Shown: positions 24,348 through 34,061 of the stretch, in pieces
Layout of the letters: each line of letters starts with the position of its first letter
How positions within the stretch are numbered: position 1 is the stretch's first letter
Origin: Peptoniphilus_A olsenii
GTDB taxonomy: Bacteria; Bacillota; Clostridia; Tissierellales; Peptoniphilaceae
Direction of reading: 5' to 3'
Length of the DNA stretch: 64,000 bases
Assembly: GCF_040545475.1 (NCBI RefSeq)
Contig: NZ_JBEPMA010000001.1
Location: 62,001-126,000 of the forward strand
Made by a program: the position numbers and the translations under genes
The notes under the pieces: generated by a model
What the model saw: only the letters and a program-made list of their open reading frames with translations
What the model was told of the DNA's origin: nothing
The model's database searches: none

Positions 24348-26018
24348 TTGCCAAATAATGCGATTAAAGTTAGTGAATTAAATAGTTATATAAAAAAATT
24401 ATTAGAAATGGATTACCTACTTAGAAATATAAGTGTAATGGGAGAAATTTCCAATTTAAAGTTCCATTCAAATGGTAATATTTATTTCTCATTAAAAGAT
24501 GAAAAAGCTAGAATTAATGCCAAGATTTATTCTGCAGACACTGACTTTGATTTTAATTTAGAAGAAGGACTTGAAGTTATAGCTAGAGGTATAGTCTCTT
24601 ATTATGAAAAAGAAGGTCAAATAAATTTCTATGTGGATGATTTAAAATTAAACGGTGAAGGGAATTTATATCAGAATTTTTTACGACTAAAAAATAAACT
24701 ACAATCAGAGGGGTTATTTGATTCTAAATTTAAAAAGAACATTGTAAAATATCCTAGCACAGTTGGTTTAATAACATCAGATACTGGTGCAGCAATAAGA
24801 GATGTACTAAATATTTTAAAAAAGAGAAATAATTTAATAGATGTTCTAGTATATCCTAGTTTTGTTCAAGGAAAATCTGCTAGCGAAAATGTAATAAATG
24901 GTATTAATTATTTCAATAACAAATGCAATGTAGATACTATTATTATTGCTCGAGGTGGTGGAAGTGTTGAAGATTTATCAGCCTTTAATGATGAAAATTT
25001 AGCACGCGAGATTTTCGCATCTGAAATTCCAATTATTTCTGCTATTGGCCATGAAGTTGATTTTTGTATTTCGGACTTCGTTTCAGACCTTAGAGCTGCT
25101 ACACCTACCAATGCCGCAGAACTAGTTACGGGAAGTAAGAAAGATTTGATAAAAGAGCTACTTGACTTAATATCAAATCTTTTTGACTCTTTAAATAAGA
25201 AAATTTATAACAAAAAATACCATATTTTAAATATATATAATCGTTTATCAAAAAACAACCCTAATACTTTAATTAATAAAGAATATAGAAAACTTGATTA
25301 TTATGAAAGATATTTAAATATTTATTTTCAAAAAAATTTAAATTTGCATAAAAATAAATTGATAAGTTATCAAGTAGAGTTAGCAAATTTTAAATTCAAA
25401 GATAAATATAATCAAAATTATATAAAAATATTATATATAAATTTAAATAGAAATATTATTTCTAAATTAAATTATTTAAGAAATGATTTATTCTATGATT
25501 GGAAATTTATAAATGAAAGCTTTCTTAAGTTTTTGAACAACCTTAAATCAGATTTTAACTATTCATATTTTATTTTAAAGAATTATGAATTGAAAAGAAA
25601 CTTTAATAGCTACTATTCTAAATTAAACACTAGTAATAAAGTTTTATTAAAGCCTAAGTTTTTATTAGAGATGAAATTGGAAAAATCAAGATTAGAACTT
25701 TATAAAAACAGCTTATTTAAATCTTTAAATAAGATTATATATAATATTAGTTTTTATCAAAATAATGAAGCTAAAACTTTAAAATCTCTATATATAAGCA
25801 TAAATAGAATGTTGGAAAATTCTCAAAAGGTTTTAGACTATAATTTTTTAAAACTTAATACTATATTTAACAATATGAATAAGATTGAAGTTAAAAATTC
25901 TGAAGGAAATTTTATTACTAATGCAACAAACCTAACTATTGGAGAAGAAATATCAATAGTTTTTAAAGATGGTATAGTTAAGTCCGAAGTAAAAAATAAA
26001 AGAATGAGAAGTGATTAA
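24348..26018 (+). CDS. xseA: Exodeoxyribonuclease VII large subunit, unusually long
   Basis: XseA is the catalytic subunit of ExoVII, a nuclease that trims single-stranded DNA from both ends. It has an N-terminal OB domain (ISVMGEISNLKFHSNGNIYFSLKD) and a core with GLITSDTGAAIRDV, IIARGGGSVEDLSAFNDE, SAIGHEVDFCISDFVSDLRAATPTNAAE. At 556 residues it is about 100-150 longer than usual. The extra length lies in the C-terminal coiled-coil arm (about 280-510), which is very rich in Asn, Tyr, Lys, Leu and Ile. The arm normally holds XseB. The TTG start is preceded by AGGAG at 24333-24337. Confidence 0.94.
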   Translation: MPNNAIKVSELNSYIKKLLEMDYLLRNISVMGEISNLKFHSNGNIYFSLKDEKARINAKIYSADTDFDFNLEEGLEVIARGIVSYYEKEGQINFYVDDLKLNGEGNLYQNFLRLKNKLQSEGLFDSKFKKNIVKYPSTVGLITSDTGAAIRDVLNILKKRNNLIDVLVYPSFVQGKSASENVINGINYFNNKCNVDTIIIARGGGSVEDLSAFNDENLAREIFASEIPIISAIGHEVDFCISDFVSDLRAATPTNAAELVTGSKKDLIKELLDLISNLFDSLNKKIYNKKYHILNIYNRLSKNNPNTLINKEYRKLDYYERYLNIYFQKNLNLHKNKLISYQVELANFKFKDKYNQNYIKILYINLNRNIISKLNYLRNDLFYDWKFINESFLKFLNNLKSDFNYSYFILKNYELKRNFNSYYSKLNTSNKVLLKPKFLLEMKLEKSRLELYKNSLFKSLNKIIYNISFYQNNEAKTLKSLYISINRMLENSQKVLDYNFLKLNTIFNNMNKIEVKNSEGNFITNATNLTIGEEISIVFKDGIVKSEVKNKRMRSD

Positions 26019-26240
26019 ATGCAAAAAAATTATGAAGATTCTCTCAAAGAATTAGAACAAATTGTTCGCGACCTAGAGTCTAATGAACTTACTCTAGAAG
26101 ATTCAATTAAGAAATATGAAAGAGGTATAGAACTCTATAAATATTGTGCCACGGTTTTGAAAGAATATGAAGGTAAAGTTAAGAATATTATGCAAGAAAA
26201 TTCTGATATACTAAAGGAAAATAACGATGATAGATATTAA
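26019..26240 (+). CDS. xseB: Exodeoxyribonuclease VII small subunit
   Basis: XseB (73 residues) is a two-helix protein that coats the coiled-coil arm of XseA. YEDSLKELEQIVRDLESNELTLEDSIKKYERGIELYKYC is typical. Its ATG follows the xseA stop directly and its end overlaps the prenyl synthase gene by 14 bases. Confidence 0.95.
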   Translation: MQKNYEDSLKELEQIVRDLESNELTLEDSIKKYERGIELYKYCATVLKEYEGKVKNIMQENSDILKENNDDRY

Positions 26241-27087
26241 AGAAATAATAGAAAAATTTAACATTTATTTGAATTCTGCTCTAGATTATGAAGAAAATAA
26301 TCAACATAAAGTTCTAGAGTCAATGAAATATTCTCTCTTTTCTGGCGGTAAAAGGATTAGGCCTCTTTTATGTATCTTGACCTATTTAGAATTTTCTAAA
26401 AATCCTGATCTAGATGAAATTTTGCCGTATGCTGCTGCAATAGAATCTATTCACACCTACTCGCTTATACACGACGATTTGCCTTCAATGGACAATGACG
26501 ATTTTAGGAGAGGTAAACCTACAAATCATAAGGTTTTTTCTGAAGGTATTGCTATATTAGCAGGAGATGGGCTTCTTAATATGTCCAGTGAATTAATAAT
26601 TAAATATCTAGACTCACTTGACGATATAAAAGATATAAAAAAGGGAATCAAAGCTATGAAATTCCTTTTAAATTCTTCTGGAGTAAATGGTATGGTTGGA
26701 GGACAATCCATCGATATTGATTTAAGCATAAATGAATTTAACGAAGATATCTGTGAAAATATGTATAAATTAAAAACAGCTTCTTTAATTGAAGCAGCTG
26801 TTGCAATGGGTGGAATAATTGCTGAAGTGGATGCAGATACTCTTTCCAAACTAAAGAGTTTTGCTTCATCTGTTGGCTTAGCGTATCAATTAGAAGATGA
26901 TATTTTAGATGAAAATGATGATCCTAAAAGCAATGAAGTTAATATGTTATTATTTAAAGAAAAAGATGAAATTAAAAATTTCATTTTGAAATTGACAGAT
27001 GAAGGCTTTAAATGTATAGATAACTTAGAATTTAATGAAGGTATATTAAAAGATTTTGTATATAAATTAGTAAATAGGAGTTATTAA
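26227..27087 (+). CDS. ispA: Farnesyl/geranylgeranyl diphosphate synthase (polyprenyl synthetase)
   Basis: This 286-residue trans-prenyltransferase condenses IPP with allylic diphosphates. Present are the GGKRIRPLL block, the first aspartate-rich motif DDLPSMDND, GGQSIDID, the KTASLIEAAV segment, and the second aspartate motif in YQLEDDILDE. The start ATG 26227 overlaps xseB. Chain length (C15 or C20) cannot be decided from these motifs alone. dxs, often next to it in clostridia, is not here. Confidence 0.92.
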   Translation: MIDIKEIIEKFNIYLNSALDYEENNQHKVLESMKYSLFSGGKRIRPLLCILTYLEFSKNPDLDEILPYAAAIESIHTYSLIHDDLPSMDNDDFRRGKPTNHKVFSEGIAILAGDGLLNMSSELIIKYLDSLDDIKDIKKGIKAMKFLLNSSGVNGMVGGQSIDIDLSINEFNEDICENMYKLKTASLIEAAVAMGGIIAEVDADTLSKLKSFASSVGLAYQLEDDILDENDDPKSNEVNMLLFKEKDEIKNFILKLTDEGFKCIDNLEFNEGILKDFVYKLVNRSY

Positions 27088-27887
27088 TGGCAAAGGTCAG
27101 AGCAGATATTTTACTTGTAGAACAAGGCTTAGTCAGTTCTAGAGAAAAAGCTAAAAGACTTATAATGGAAGGTAAAGTTTTTACAGGAACACAAAGGATA
27201 GATAAACCAGGTGAACAATTAAAAAGAGAAGTACTGCTTAATATTAAAGGACTTGAGAATGAGTTTGTATCGAGAGGCGGACATAAGTTAGAAAAAATGA
27301 TTGAAAAACATAGTATTGACTTAAATAATAACATATGTGTTGATATTGGAGCCTCTACAGGTGGCTTTACTGAATGTATGTTAAAATATGGTGCAAAAAA
27401 AGTCTACGCAATAGATGTTGGCTATAATCAACTTGATTATAAATTAAGAATTGATGAACGTGTGATATCTATGGAAAAAACTAATATACGCTATCTTGAT
27501 TTTAATTTAATAAAAGAACCTATAGATTTTATTTCAATTGATGTTTCTTTTATATCTTTAGAATTGGTTTTACCAATTGCAGTTGATTTAATGTCTGAAA
27601 AATCTAGTATAGTTGCGTTAATAAAACCTCAATTTGAAGCTGGCAAAGATAAAGTTGGCAAGGGTGGAATTATCCGAGATAGAAATGTACATAAGGAAGT
27701 TCTAGATAAGATATATAATCTTTCTGATTTACTTGATTTAAATGTTTTAGATATTACTTTTTCTCCAATAAAAGGTACTAATGGCAATATAGAATTTTTG
27801 ATATATTTAACAAATTATGGTAAAACATCATATGAATATAACCCTGAACAAATATTAAATTATGCTTACGAACAATTAAATAATTAA
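27087..27887 (+). CDS. tlyA: TlyA-family rRNA 2-O-methyltransferase
   Basis: This 266-residue protein combines an N-terminal S4 domain (RADILLVEQGLVSSREKAKRLIMEGKVF) with an FtsJ-like Rossmann methyltransferase. The SAM motif DIGASTGGFTECML, YAIDVGYNQLDYKLR, and the KPQFEAGKDKVGKGGIIRD block fit TlyA/YqxC proteins, which 2-O-methylate rRNA and in some bacteria are described as hemolysins. AGGAG precedes the ATG, which overlaps the previous stop by one base. The typical neighbours nadK and argR between tlyA and recN are missing. Confidence 0.93.
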   Translation: MAKVRADILLVEQGLVSSREKAKRLIMEGKVFTGTQRIDKPGEQLKREVLLNIKGLENEFVSRGGHKLEKMIEKHSIDLNNNICVDIGASTGGFTECMLKYGAKKVYAIDVGYNQLDYKLRIDERVISMEKTNIRYLDFNLIKEPIDFISIDVSFISLELVLPIAVDLMSEKSSIVALIKPQFEAGKDKVGKGGIIRDRNVHKEVLDKIYNLSDLLDLNVLDITFSPIKGTNGNIEFLIYLTNYGKTSYEYNPEQILNYAYEQLNN

Positions 27888-27895
27888 GGTGAATT

Positions 27896-29575
27896 ATGTT
27901 ACTTGAATTAAACATTGAAAATTTTGCAATAATTGAAAATATGAAAATTGAATTTGATAGAGGTTTAAATGTCTTGACTGGGGAAACTGGCTCAGGGAAA
28001 TCTATAATTATAGATTCCTTAGGATTAGTTTTAGGTGCCAGAGCAAATAAAGAAATTATAAAACATGGTGAAAGTTATGCCTATATCGAAGCAATTTTTT
28101 CTTGTTACAATGATAATATAAAAAAACTTTTAAAAGAATATGGTTTTGATATTGGCGAGTTAATAGTAATATCTAAAAAAATAAAAATCGATGGCCCCAC
28201 AGTAACAAGAATTAATAATCGCGCAATAACTACACAATTATTATCAAGAATAGCATCTAAATTGATAGACATATTTGCACAACATGAAACTATTTCATTA
28301 ATGGACAATAAAAATCAATTAAATCTAATAGACAGTTTTTCTGGTGAAAACCATAAAAATTTATTAAGTCAACTTGAACTGTTAGTATCCAAAATTAATT
28401 CATTAAAGAAAAAATATGAAGATAATAAAAATCTTGAGATTAATAAAGAACGTGAGATTAATCTTTTACAATATCAAATTAAAGAAATAGATGAGGCGAA
28501 TCTAACAGAATATGACGATAATGAGCTTACAGAAGACTATAACAGATACAATAATATGACGGATGCAATAATAAAACTTTCAGAAGCTAAATCCATTATT
28601 TCTAGTAGTTATGAAAATAGTAATATTGAAGATATACTCGATAGGGTAATATTGAATGTATCAGAAGTTCTTAAAAATAATAAAGACTTAAAAAATATAA
28701 GTGATGAATTAGAAGATATCCGTTATAGAATGACAGATATTTCATCAGAATTGCAAAGATATATCGATTCTTTGGATATTGATGAAGAGAAGCTTAATTA
28801 CTTACAAAGAAGATTAGATCTTGTTAATTCTATAAAATCAAAATATGGTAATAATATAAAGGAAATACAGAAATTTTATGATAAAAGTTCAGATAGATTA
28901 GAATTTTTATTAAATTATGATAAAAAGCTCACAGAATTAGAATTGCAAATAAGAAATTTAGAGAAAGAAGCTAATTCAGTAGCTGCTAAAATTACAGAAA
29001 ATAGAATTAATACAGCAAAATTCGTTGAAAAAAGAGTAACCGAAGAGATACAAGAATTAAATATTCCTGATGCTAAATTCAAAATTGAGATTGATGAAAA
29101 GCCACTTGGTTCTGATGGAAAAGATAAAATTGAATTTTTGATTTCTCCAAATAAAGGTCAGCATCTAATGCCAATGGCAAGTGTTGCGTCTGGTGGAGAG
29201 ATGAGTAGAATTATGCTCGGTTTCAAAAGTATAATAGCAGAAAAAGATAATATTCCTACACTTGTTTTTGACGAGATTGATACAGGAATTAGTGGCTCTA
29301 CTGCTCAGATTGTGGGACAGAAGATAAAAAAGCTATCCACTGGAAGACAAATAATTGTTATATCACATTTACCACAAATTGTTGCTTTAGCCGACACGCA
29401 CTATGCTATTAATAAGAACACAGTTAATGAAAAGACTTTGTCGACAATTACGAAATTAAACAGCGAAGAGAGAGTTAAAGAATTAGCTAGGCTAATTGGT
29501 GGAAGTAAAATTAGTCAATCTACATTAATCACAGCTAAAGAGATGATAGGAGATGAAATCAATGGCCAAAGTTGA
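27896..29575 (+). CDS. recN: DNA repair protein RecN
   Basis: RecN (559 residues) is an SMC-like ATPase acting early in double-strand break repair. The N-terminal half-domain has NFAIIENMKIEFDRGLNVLTGETGSGKSI with Walker A, the middle is a long coiled coil (about 155-380), and the C-terminal half-domain has SVASGGEMSRIMLGFKSI (signature) and LVFDEIDTGISGSTAQIVGQK (Walker B), then ISHLPQIVALAD. It starts at ATG 27896 after AAGGTGA. Confidence 0.96.
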   Translation: MLLELNIENFAIIENMKIEFDRGLNVLTGETGSGKSIIIDSLGLVLGARANKEIIKHGESYAYIEAIFSCYNDNIKKLLKEYGFDIGELIVISKKIKIDGPTVTRINNRAITTQLLSRIASKLIDIFAQHETISLMDNKNQLNLIDSFSGENHKNLLSQLELLVSKINSLKKKYEDNKNLEINKEREINLLQYQIKEIDEANLTEYDDNELTEDYNRYNNMTDAIIKLSEAKSIISSSYENSNIEDILDRVILNVSEVLKNNKDLKNISDELEDIRYRMTDISSELQRYIDSLDIDEEKLNYLQRRLDLVNSIKSKYGNNIKEIQKFYDKSSDRLEFLLNYDKKLTELELQIRNLEKEANSVAAKITENRINTAKFVEKRVTEEIQELNIPDAKFKIEIDEKPLGSDGKDKIEFLISPNKGQHLMPMASVASGGEMSRIMLGFKSIIAEKDNIPTLVFDEIDTGISGSTAQIVGQKIKKLSTGRQIIVISHLPQIVALADTHYAINKNTVNEKTLSTITKLNSEERVKELARLIGGSKISQSTLITAKEMIGDEINGQS

Positions 29576-30101
29576 GAGAACAATGAGTTCAAATAAAATT
29601 TTTGATGGGAAAGCTTTAAAACTTCGTGTGGATACTGTAGAAATGGATGGTCAAAAATATACTAAAAGAGAAATAGTAGAAAGGGATTCTAGTGTATGTA
29701 TAGTTGCCATTACTGATGAAGACGAAATTATACTAGTAAAACAATTTCGAAAACCTGCGGATAAAGAACTTGTAGAAATACCAGCAGGAATGATTGATTT
29801 TGAAGAAGAACCTATTAAAGCAGCAATAAGAGAATTAGAAGAAGAAACTGGTTATAAAACAAACAATTGTGAGTATATCTTAGAAATGTATTCAACTCCT
29901 GGTTTTTGTGATGAAAAGATTTATATTTTCTTTGCTGACGAGTTAGTAGAAGGAAAACAAAATTTGGATGAATTTGAAGATATTTCTTTTGAAAAAGTAA
30001 AATTCGATAAAGCACTCAAAATGATAGAACGAGGTGAGATTATAGATGCAAAGTCTATTACTGGAATCTTACTATATAATCAATTAAGGAGGAATAAATG
30101 A
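29562..30101 (+). CDS. Nudix hydrolase, ADP-ribose pyrophosphatase type
   Basis: This 179-residue Nudix protein has the complete Nudix box from GMIDFEEE to RELEEETGY (about residues 83-105), and a preceding ILVKQFRKPADKELVEIPAG typical of ADP-ribose pyrophosphatases (NudF/YqkG group). It would cleave ADP-ribose or related sugar nucleotides to AMP. I prefer ATG 29562, which lies 9 bases after GGAG (29549-29552); the in-frame ATG at 29553 would sit on the ribosome binding site. It overlaps recN by 14 bases and the next gene by 4. Confidence 0.9.
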   Translation: MAKVERTMSSNKIFDGKALKLRVDTVEMDGQKYTKREIVERDSSVCIVAITDEDEIILVKQFRKPADKELVEIPAGMIDFEEEPIKAAIRELEEETGYKTNNCEYILEMYSTPGFCDEKIYIFFADELVEGKQNLDEFEDISFEKVKFDKALKMIERGEIIDAKSITGILLYNQLRRNK

Positions 30102-30898
30102 AAGAAACCATAAATTTTATTAAAACAAAAATAAAAAGCATACCTAAAATTGGTATTATACTCGGCTCAGGACTAGGAGATTTTGCGACAAATCTAACTG
30201 ATACTGTTGAATTAAATTATAAAGATATACCTAACTTTCCTCAATCAACCGTCAAAGGACATGATGGCAAATTAATTTTTGGTAAAATTAAAGATAAATA
30301 TATAGTAGTAATGAAAGGTAGAATTCATTTTTATGAAGGGTATGATATAAAAGATGTTGTATTCCCAGTTAAAATTTTGTCAAAAATTGGTGTCAAGAAA
30401 TTAATAGTCACTAATGCTGCAGGCGGTTTAAATACCGATTTTAATCCTGGAGACTTAATGCTAATAGAAGATCATATTAATTTAGCTGGGAAAAACCCTT
30501 TAATTGGTCCAAATGATGAATCTGATGGTCCAAGATTTTTAGATATGACTAATTGTTATGATAAGGATTTAATCGAAAAGTCACAAAAAATTGCAAACGA
30601 GTTAGACCAAAAATTACAAAAGGGTATATACATGTATTTTTCAGGACCTAGTTATGAAACTGCTGCTGAAGTTAGAATGGCCAGAATTTTAGGAGCGGAT
30701 GCCGTAGGCATGAGTACAGTTCCTGAAGTCATTGTAGCTAGGCATAGAGGTATCAAAGTTTTGGGTATTTCAACAATAACTAATATGGGCACGGGTGTTC
30801 TTGATAAACCGCTAGATCATGCCGAGGTAGTTGAGGTTGGTAAAGAAGTTTCAGATAAATTTACAAAATTACTGACTAATATTATAGAGGTGATTTAG
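30098..30898 (+). CDS. punA: Purine nucleoside phosphorylase (trimeric, class II type)
   Basis: This 266-residue enzyme splits purine (deoxy)nucleosides with phosphate. It matches the trimeric PNP family: IILGSGLGDFA (phosphate loop), HFYEGYDIKDV, TNAAGGLN, SGPSYETAAEVRM, DAVGMSTVPEV, and STITNMGTGV with the Asn that favours 6-oxopurines such as inosine and guanosine. AAGGAGG supports the ATG. It pairs with the pyrimidine phosphorylase directly downstream. Confidence 0.94.
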   Translation: MKETINFIKTKIKSIPKIGIILGSGLGDFATNLTDTVELNYKDIPNFPQSTVKGHDGKLIFGKIKDKYIVVMKGRIHFYEGYDIKDVVFPVKILSKIGVKKLIVTNAAGGLNTDFNPGDLMLIEDHINLAGKNPLIGPNDESDGPRFLDMTNCYDKDLIEKSQKIANELDQKLQKGIYMYFSGPSYETAAEVRMARILGADAVGMSTVPEVIVARHRGIKVLGISTITNMGTGVLDKPLDHAEVVEVGKEVSDKFTKLLTNIIEVI

Positions 30899-32199
30899 TG
30901 AATATATTGGATATAATTGAAAAGAAAAAACATGCAAAAGAATTATCCGAAAATGATATTAAATATTTTGTTGAAAATTATGTAAATGGAAATATCCCAG
31001 ATTATCAGATATCAGCATTATTAATGGCTATTTATTTTAATAAACTAAGTATAAATGAAACTTATTTTCTTACAAAGACCATGATTGACTCTGGAGAAAC
31101 TATAAAATTAAATTCAGTTCACGGAATTAAGGTTGATAAACATTCAACAGGAGGTGTTGGGGATTCGGTTACTCTTGTATTAGGTCCACTAATGGCATCT
31201 GTCGGTTTAGTTTTTACTAAAATGAGTGGAAGAGGACTGGGACATACTGGTGGAACCTTAGACAAACTAGAATCAATTCCTGGTTTTAACATCAACCTTA
31301 CAGATGATGAATTTATAAATAATCTTAATAAGTCAAATATTTCAATTATAGGTCAAACAGCTAATATTGTTCCTGCCGATAAATTATTATATGCTCTAAG
31401 AGATGCTACATCAACTGTTGATAATATAAGCCTAATCTCTTCTTCCATTTTATCTAAAAAATTCGCTTTAGCTAATGATGCTCTAGTTTTAGATGTTAAA
31501 GTTGGAAATGGAGCTTTTATGAAAGATGTAGAAGCTGCTTTAGAACTTTCTGAAATGATGGTTTCTTTAGGTAAAAAATTTGGTAGAAATACTAAAGCTA
31601 TAATTACAAATATGAATGAACCACTAGGAAAAGCTGTAGGTAATTCACTTGAAGTTATTGAAGCAATTGAAACTTTAAATGGTAATGGACCTAAAGATTT
31701 AGAAGAAATTTCCATAGTTATCGGTTCCAAACTAATGCACATGGCTGGCATAACAAAAAATGAAGAAGAGGCTAAAAATATTCTTTATAAAAATTTAAAT
31801 AATGGTAAGGCTCTATCTAAATTCAAGGAAATGGTTGAACTTCAAGGTGGAGATGTTACTTATGTAGACAATACTGATAAATTTAAATTATCTAAAATTC
31901 AAAAAAATATTCTATCTAGCGAAGAAGGTTATGTTGAAGAAATAGATGCATTACAGATAGGAATTTCATCAAGAGACTTAGGAGCAGGAAGACTTACTAA
32001 AGAAGATAGCTTAGATCTTGGTGCTGGTTTGATTTTAAATAAAAAAATTGGAGATTATGTTAATAAAGGAGATATATTAGCTACTATATATACAAATAAG
32101 GAAGATGTTGTAGATGATGTATCCCATAAAATAACGCAAGCTTTTTCTTTTACTAGAGATAAAGTAACTTATGATTTAATTTTAAAGGAAATTGATTAA
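30898..32199 (+). CDS. pdp: Pyrimidine-nucleoside phosphorylase
   Basis: This 433-residue enzyme phosphorolyses uridine, thymidine and deoxyuridine to base plus (deoxy)ribose 1-phosphate. Motifs are DKHSTGGVGDSVTLVLGP (phosphate loop), the family signature SGRGLGHTGGTLDKLESIPGF, and a C-terminal domain with RDLGAGRLTKEDSLDLGAG. The length is that of Pdp/DeoA. GTG 30898 overlaps the previous TAG stop by one base and is supported by GAGGTGA at 30887-30893. Together with PunA it forms a nucleoside salvage pair. Confidence 0.93.
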   Translation: MNILDIIEKKKHAKELSENDIKYFVENYVNGNIPDYQISALLMAIYFNKLSINETYFLTKTMIDSGETIKLNSVHGIKVDKHSTGGVGDSVTLVLGPLMASVGLVFTKMSGRGLGHTGGTLDKLESIPGFNINLTDDEFINNLNKSNISIIGQTANIVPADKLLYALRDATSTVDNISLISSSILSKKFALANDALVLDVKVGNGAFMKDVEAALELSEMMVSLGKKFGRNTKAIITNMNEPLGKAVGNSLEVIEAIETLNGNGPKDLEEISIVIGSKLMHMAGITKNEEEAKNILYKNLNNGKALSKFKEMVELQGGDVTYVDNTDKFKLSKIQKNILSSEEGYVEEIDALQIGISSRDLGAGRLTKEDSLDLGAGLILNKKIGDYVNKGDILATIYTNKEDVVDDVSHKITQAFSFTRDKVTYDLILKEID

Positions 32200-32204
32200 T
32201 TTAT

Positions 32205-32837
32205 ATGAAAGACTTAGATATTATATCAATTTTAATAAATATTGTAGCCCTTTTGATAGCGATAATTCCTCATGAAATTGCACATGGATATGCAGCTTAT
32301 TTATGTGGAGATACAACTGCAAAAGATGATGGTAGATTAAGTTTAAACCCTTTAAATCATATTGATCCAATAGGGTTATTGACGCTTATTATTTTTAAAT
32401 TTGGATGGGCAAAAGCAGTTCCAATTAATCCTAGTAGATTTACTAAAAATCGCAAACTTTCATCTTTATTTGTATCAATTGCTGGTGTTTTAACTAATTT
32501 CATATTGGGATTTATTTTTGGCATAATTTTAGTATATGTGCAATATAATTCCTTCAGTATTTCCCCTCTTATTTCAGCTATTTTTTGGTATAATATTATG
32601 CTTGGAGTATTCAATCTTGTTCCTCTTCCACCTTTGGATGGTTCTAAAGTTTTAGCTACTTTACTACCAGGAAATCTTGAGTGGAAATTCTATAAATATG
32701 AAAAATACTTCTATTTTTTATTAGTATTTGCACTTTTAAGTGGTTTTGTCAGTGATATAATTTCACCAATAATTTTTAAATTAATGAATTGGATACTGTA
32801 TTTAGGTGTTAAAATATGGAATATAATATTGTTTTAA
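32205..32837 (+). CDS. Site-2 protease family membrane metalloprotease (YwhC/M50B type)
   Basis: This 210-residue protein has about five membrane helices. The zinc motif HEIAH (in AIIPHEIAHGYAAYLCGD) and the second metal motif NLVPLPPLDGSK define a small S2P-like protease without PDZ domain. Substrates are unknown. It commonly precedes scpA in Firmicutes, as here, where scpA overlaps its end by 22 bases. No strong ribosome binding site is visible. Confidence 0.9.
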   Translation: MKDLDIISILINIVALLIAIIPHEIAHGYAAYLCGDTTAKDDGRLSLNPLNHIDPIGLLTLIIFKFGWAKAVPINPSRFTKNRKLSSLFVSIAGVLTNFILGFIFGIILVYVQYNSFSISPLISAIFWYNIMLGVFNLVPLPPLDGSKVLATLLPGNLEWKFYKYEKYFYFLLVFALLSGFVSDIISPIIFKLMNWILYLGVKIWNIILF

Positions 32838-33529
32838 AATCTTATGAAGGTCCTATGGATCTTCTTTTAGATTTAATTAAAAAAAATAAAATTGATATTT
32901 ATGATATACCTATTTTTAAAATTACAGAAGAATTTTTGCAATATCTTGAAAATGCAGCTATCTTAAATATGGAACTAACATCAGACTTTACGCTTATGGC
33001 ATCGACCCTATTAGAAATTAAATCTAAAATGTTATTGCCTAAGCCTCCTGAGAATGAAGATGAAGAACTTGAAGATCCTAGAGCTGATTTAGTAAGAAAT
33101 TTATTGGAATATAAAAGATATAAAGAAGCTTCTGATATTTTAAAAAAACAAGAGGAATATGAATCAAAGTCTTTTGTAAAATTAAAGACAGAAATCTTTG
33201 AAATGAATGAACTTGATTTTTTAAAAAACACAGATGTCAATAAACTTTCACAGGTTTTAATCAAGATTTTGAAAAATTATAAAAAGGATGAAATAATAGA
33301 AATAGAGCGTGATAACTTTAAAGTTGAAGATGCTTCTCGTATTATAAAAACTAAAATAATTAATAAAAAAAGAATTTTATTTACTGAACTTCTAGAAAAT
33401 ATTAATTCTAAAATAGATATAATAACATATTTTTTAGGTATGTTAGAATTAATAAAGCTAGAATTTGTTGTAGCTAATCAAAAAAACAATTATGGAGATA
33501 TTTTAATTGAAATCAGAACAAACTATTGA
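32816..33529 (+). CDS. scpA: Segregation and condensation protein A
   Basis: ScpA (237 residues) is the kleisin that closes the SMC ring with ScpB for chromosome segregation. The N-terminal IVLKSYEGPMDLLLDLIKKNKIDIYDIPI and FTLMASTLLEIKSKMLLPKP blocks are typical. An acidic middle (PENEDEELEDPRADLV) and a C-terminal winged helix that binds Smc follow. The smc gene itself is not in the window. It overlaps scpB by 23 bases. Confidence 0.95.
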   Translation: MEYNIVLKSYEGPMDLLLDLIKKNKIDIYDIPIFKITEEFLQYLENAAILNMELTSDFTLMASTLLEIKSKMLLPKPPENEDEELEDPRADLVRNLLEYKRYKEASDILKKQEEYESKSFVKLKTEIFEMNELDFLKNTDVNKLSQVLIKILKNYKKDEIIEIERDNFKVEDASRIIKTKIINKKRILFTELLENINSKIDIITYFLGMLELIKLEFVVANQKNNYGDILIEIRTNY

Positions 33530-34061
33530 TAAAAATAGAATTAAATCAATCATCGAATCTATCCTTTTTATTTGGGGAGAGCCAATTAGTTTAGAAGATT
33601 TATCTAAAACTTTAGAGTTAAAACCTTTCTATTTAAAATCTATTCTTTTTGAAATGATGGAAGTATATAAACAAGAAACTTCTGGTCTAAGGCTTACCTA
33701 TATAAATAATAAATTTCAGCTGAGCACAAAACCTGAAAATTACCATTTCGTAAAGAAAATAACTAAAGAAAAAAATGAAAAGAATCTATCTAAACCTGCT
33801 CTTGAAACTTTATCTATAATTGCTTATAAACAACCCGTTACAAAAGTAGAAATAGAAGATTTAAGAGGAGTAAACTGTGATAGTACTATTAAAGGATTAT
33901 TAGACTTTGAGCTTATAAAAATCAGTGGTAAATTAGAAAGAATAGGACATCCTAATTTATATAGTACGACTGATAAATTTCTTGAAAAGTTTGGAATAAA
34001 AAGTTTAGAAGAACTACCAAATCTTGATGAATTAGATAATGATGAGGTGGAAAAAATATGA
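33507..34061 (+). CDS. scpB: Segregation and condensation protein B
   Basis: ScpB (184 residues) is the tandem winged-helix partner of ScpA in the Smc complex. Recognisable blocks are IIESILFIWGEPISLEDL, RLTYINNKFQLSTKPENY, LSKPALETLSIIAYKQPVTKVEIEDLRGV and RIGHPNLYSTTDKFLEKFGI. The TTG start is preceded by TGGAGAT. It overlaps rluB by 4 bases. Confidence 0.95.
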   Translation: MKSEQTIDKNRIKSIIESILFIWGEPISLEDLSKTLELKPFYLKSILFEMMEVYKQETSGLRLTYINNKFQLSTKPENYHFVKKITKEKNEKNLSKPALETLSIIAYKQPVTKVEIEDLRGVNCDSTIKGLLDFELIKISGKLERIGHPNLYSTTDKFLEKFGIKSLEELPNLDELDNDEVEKI

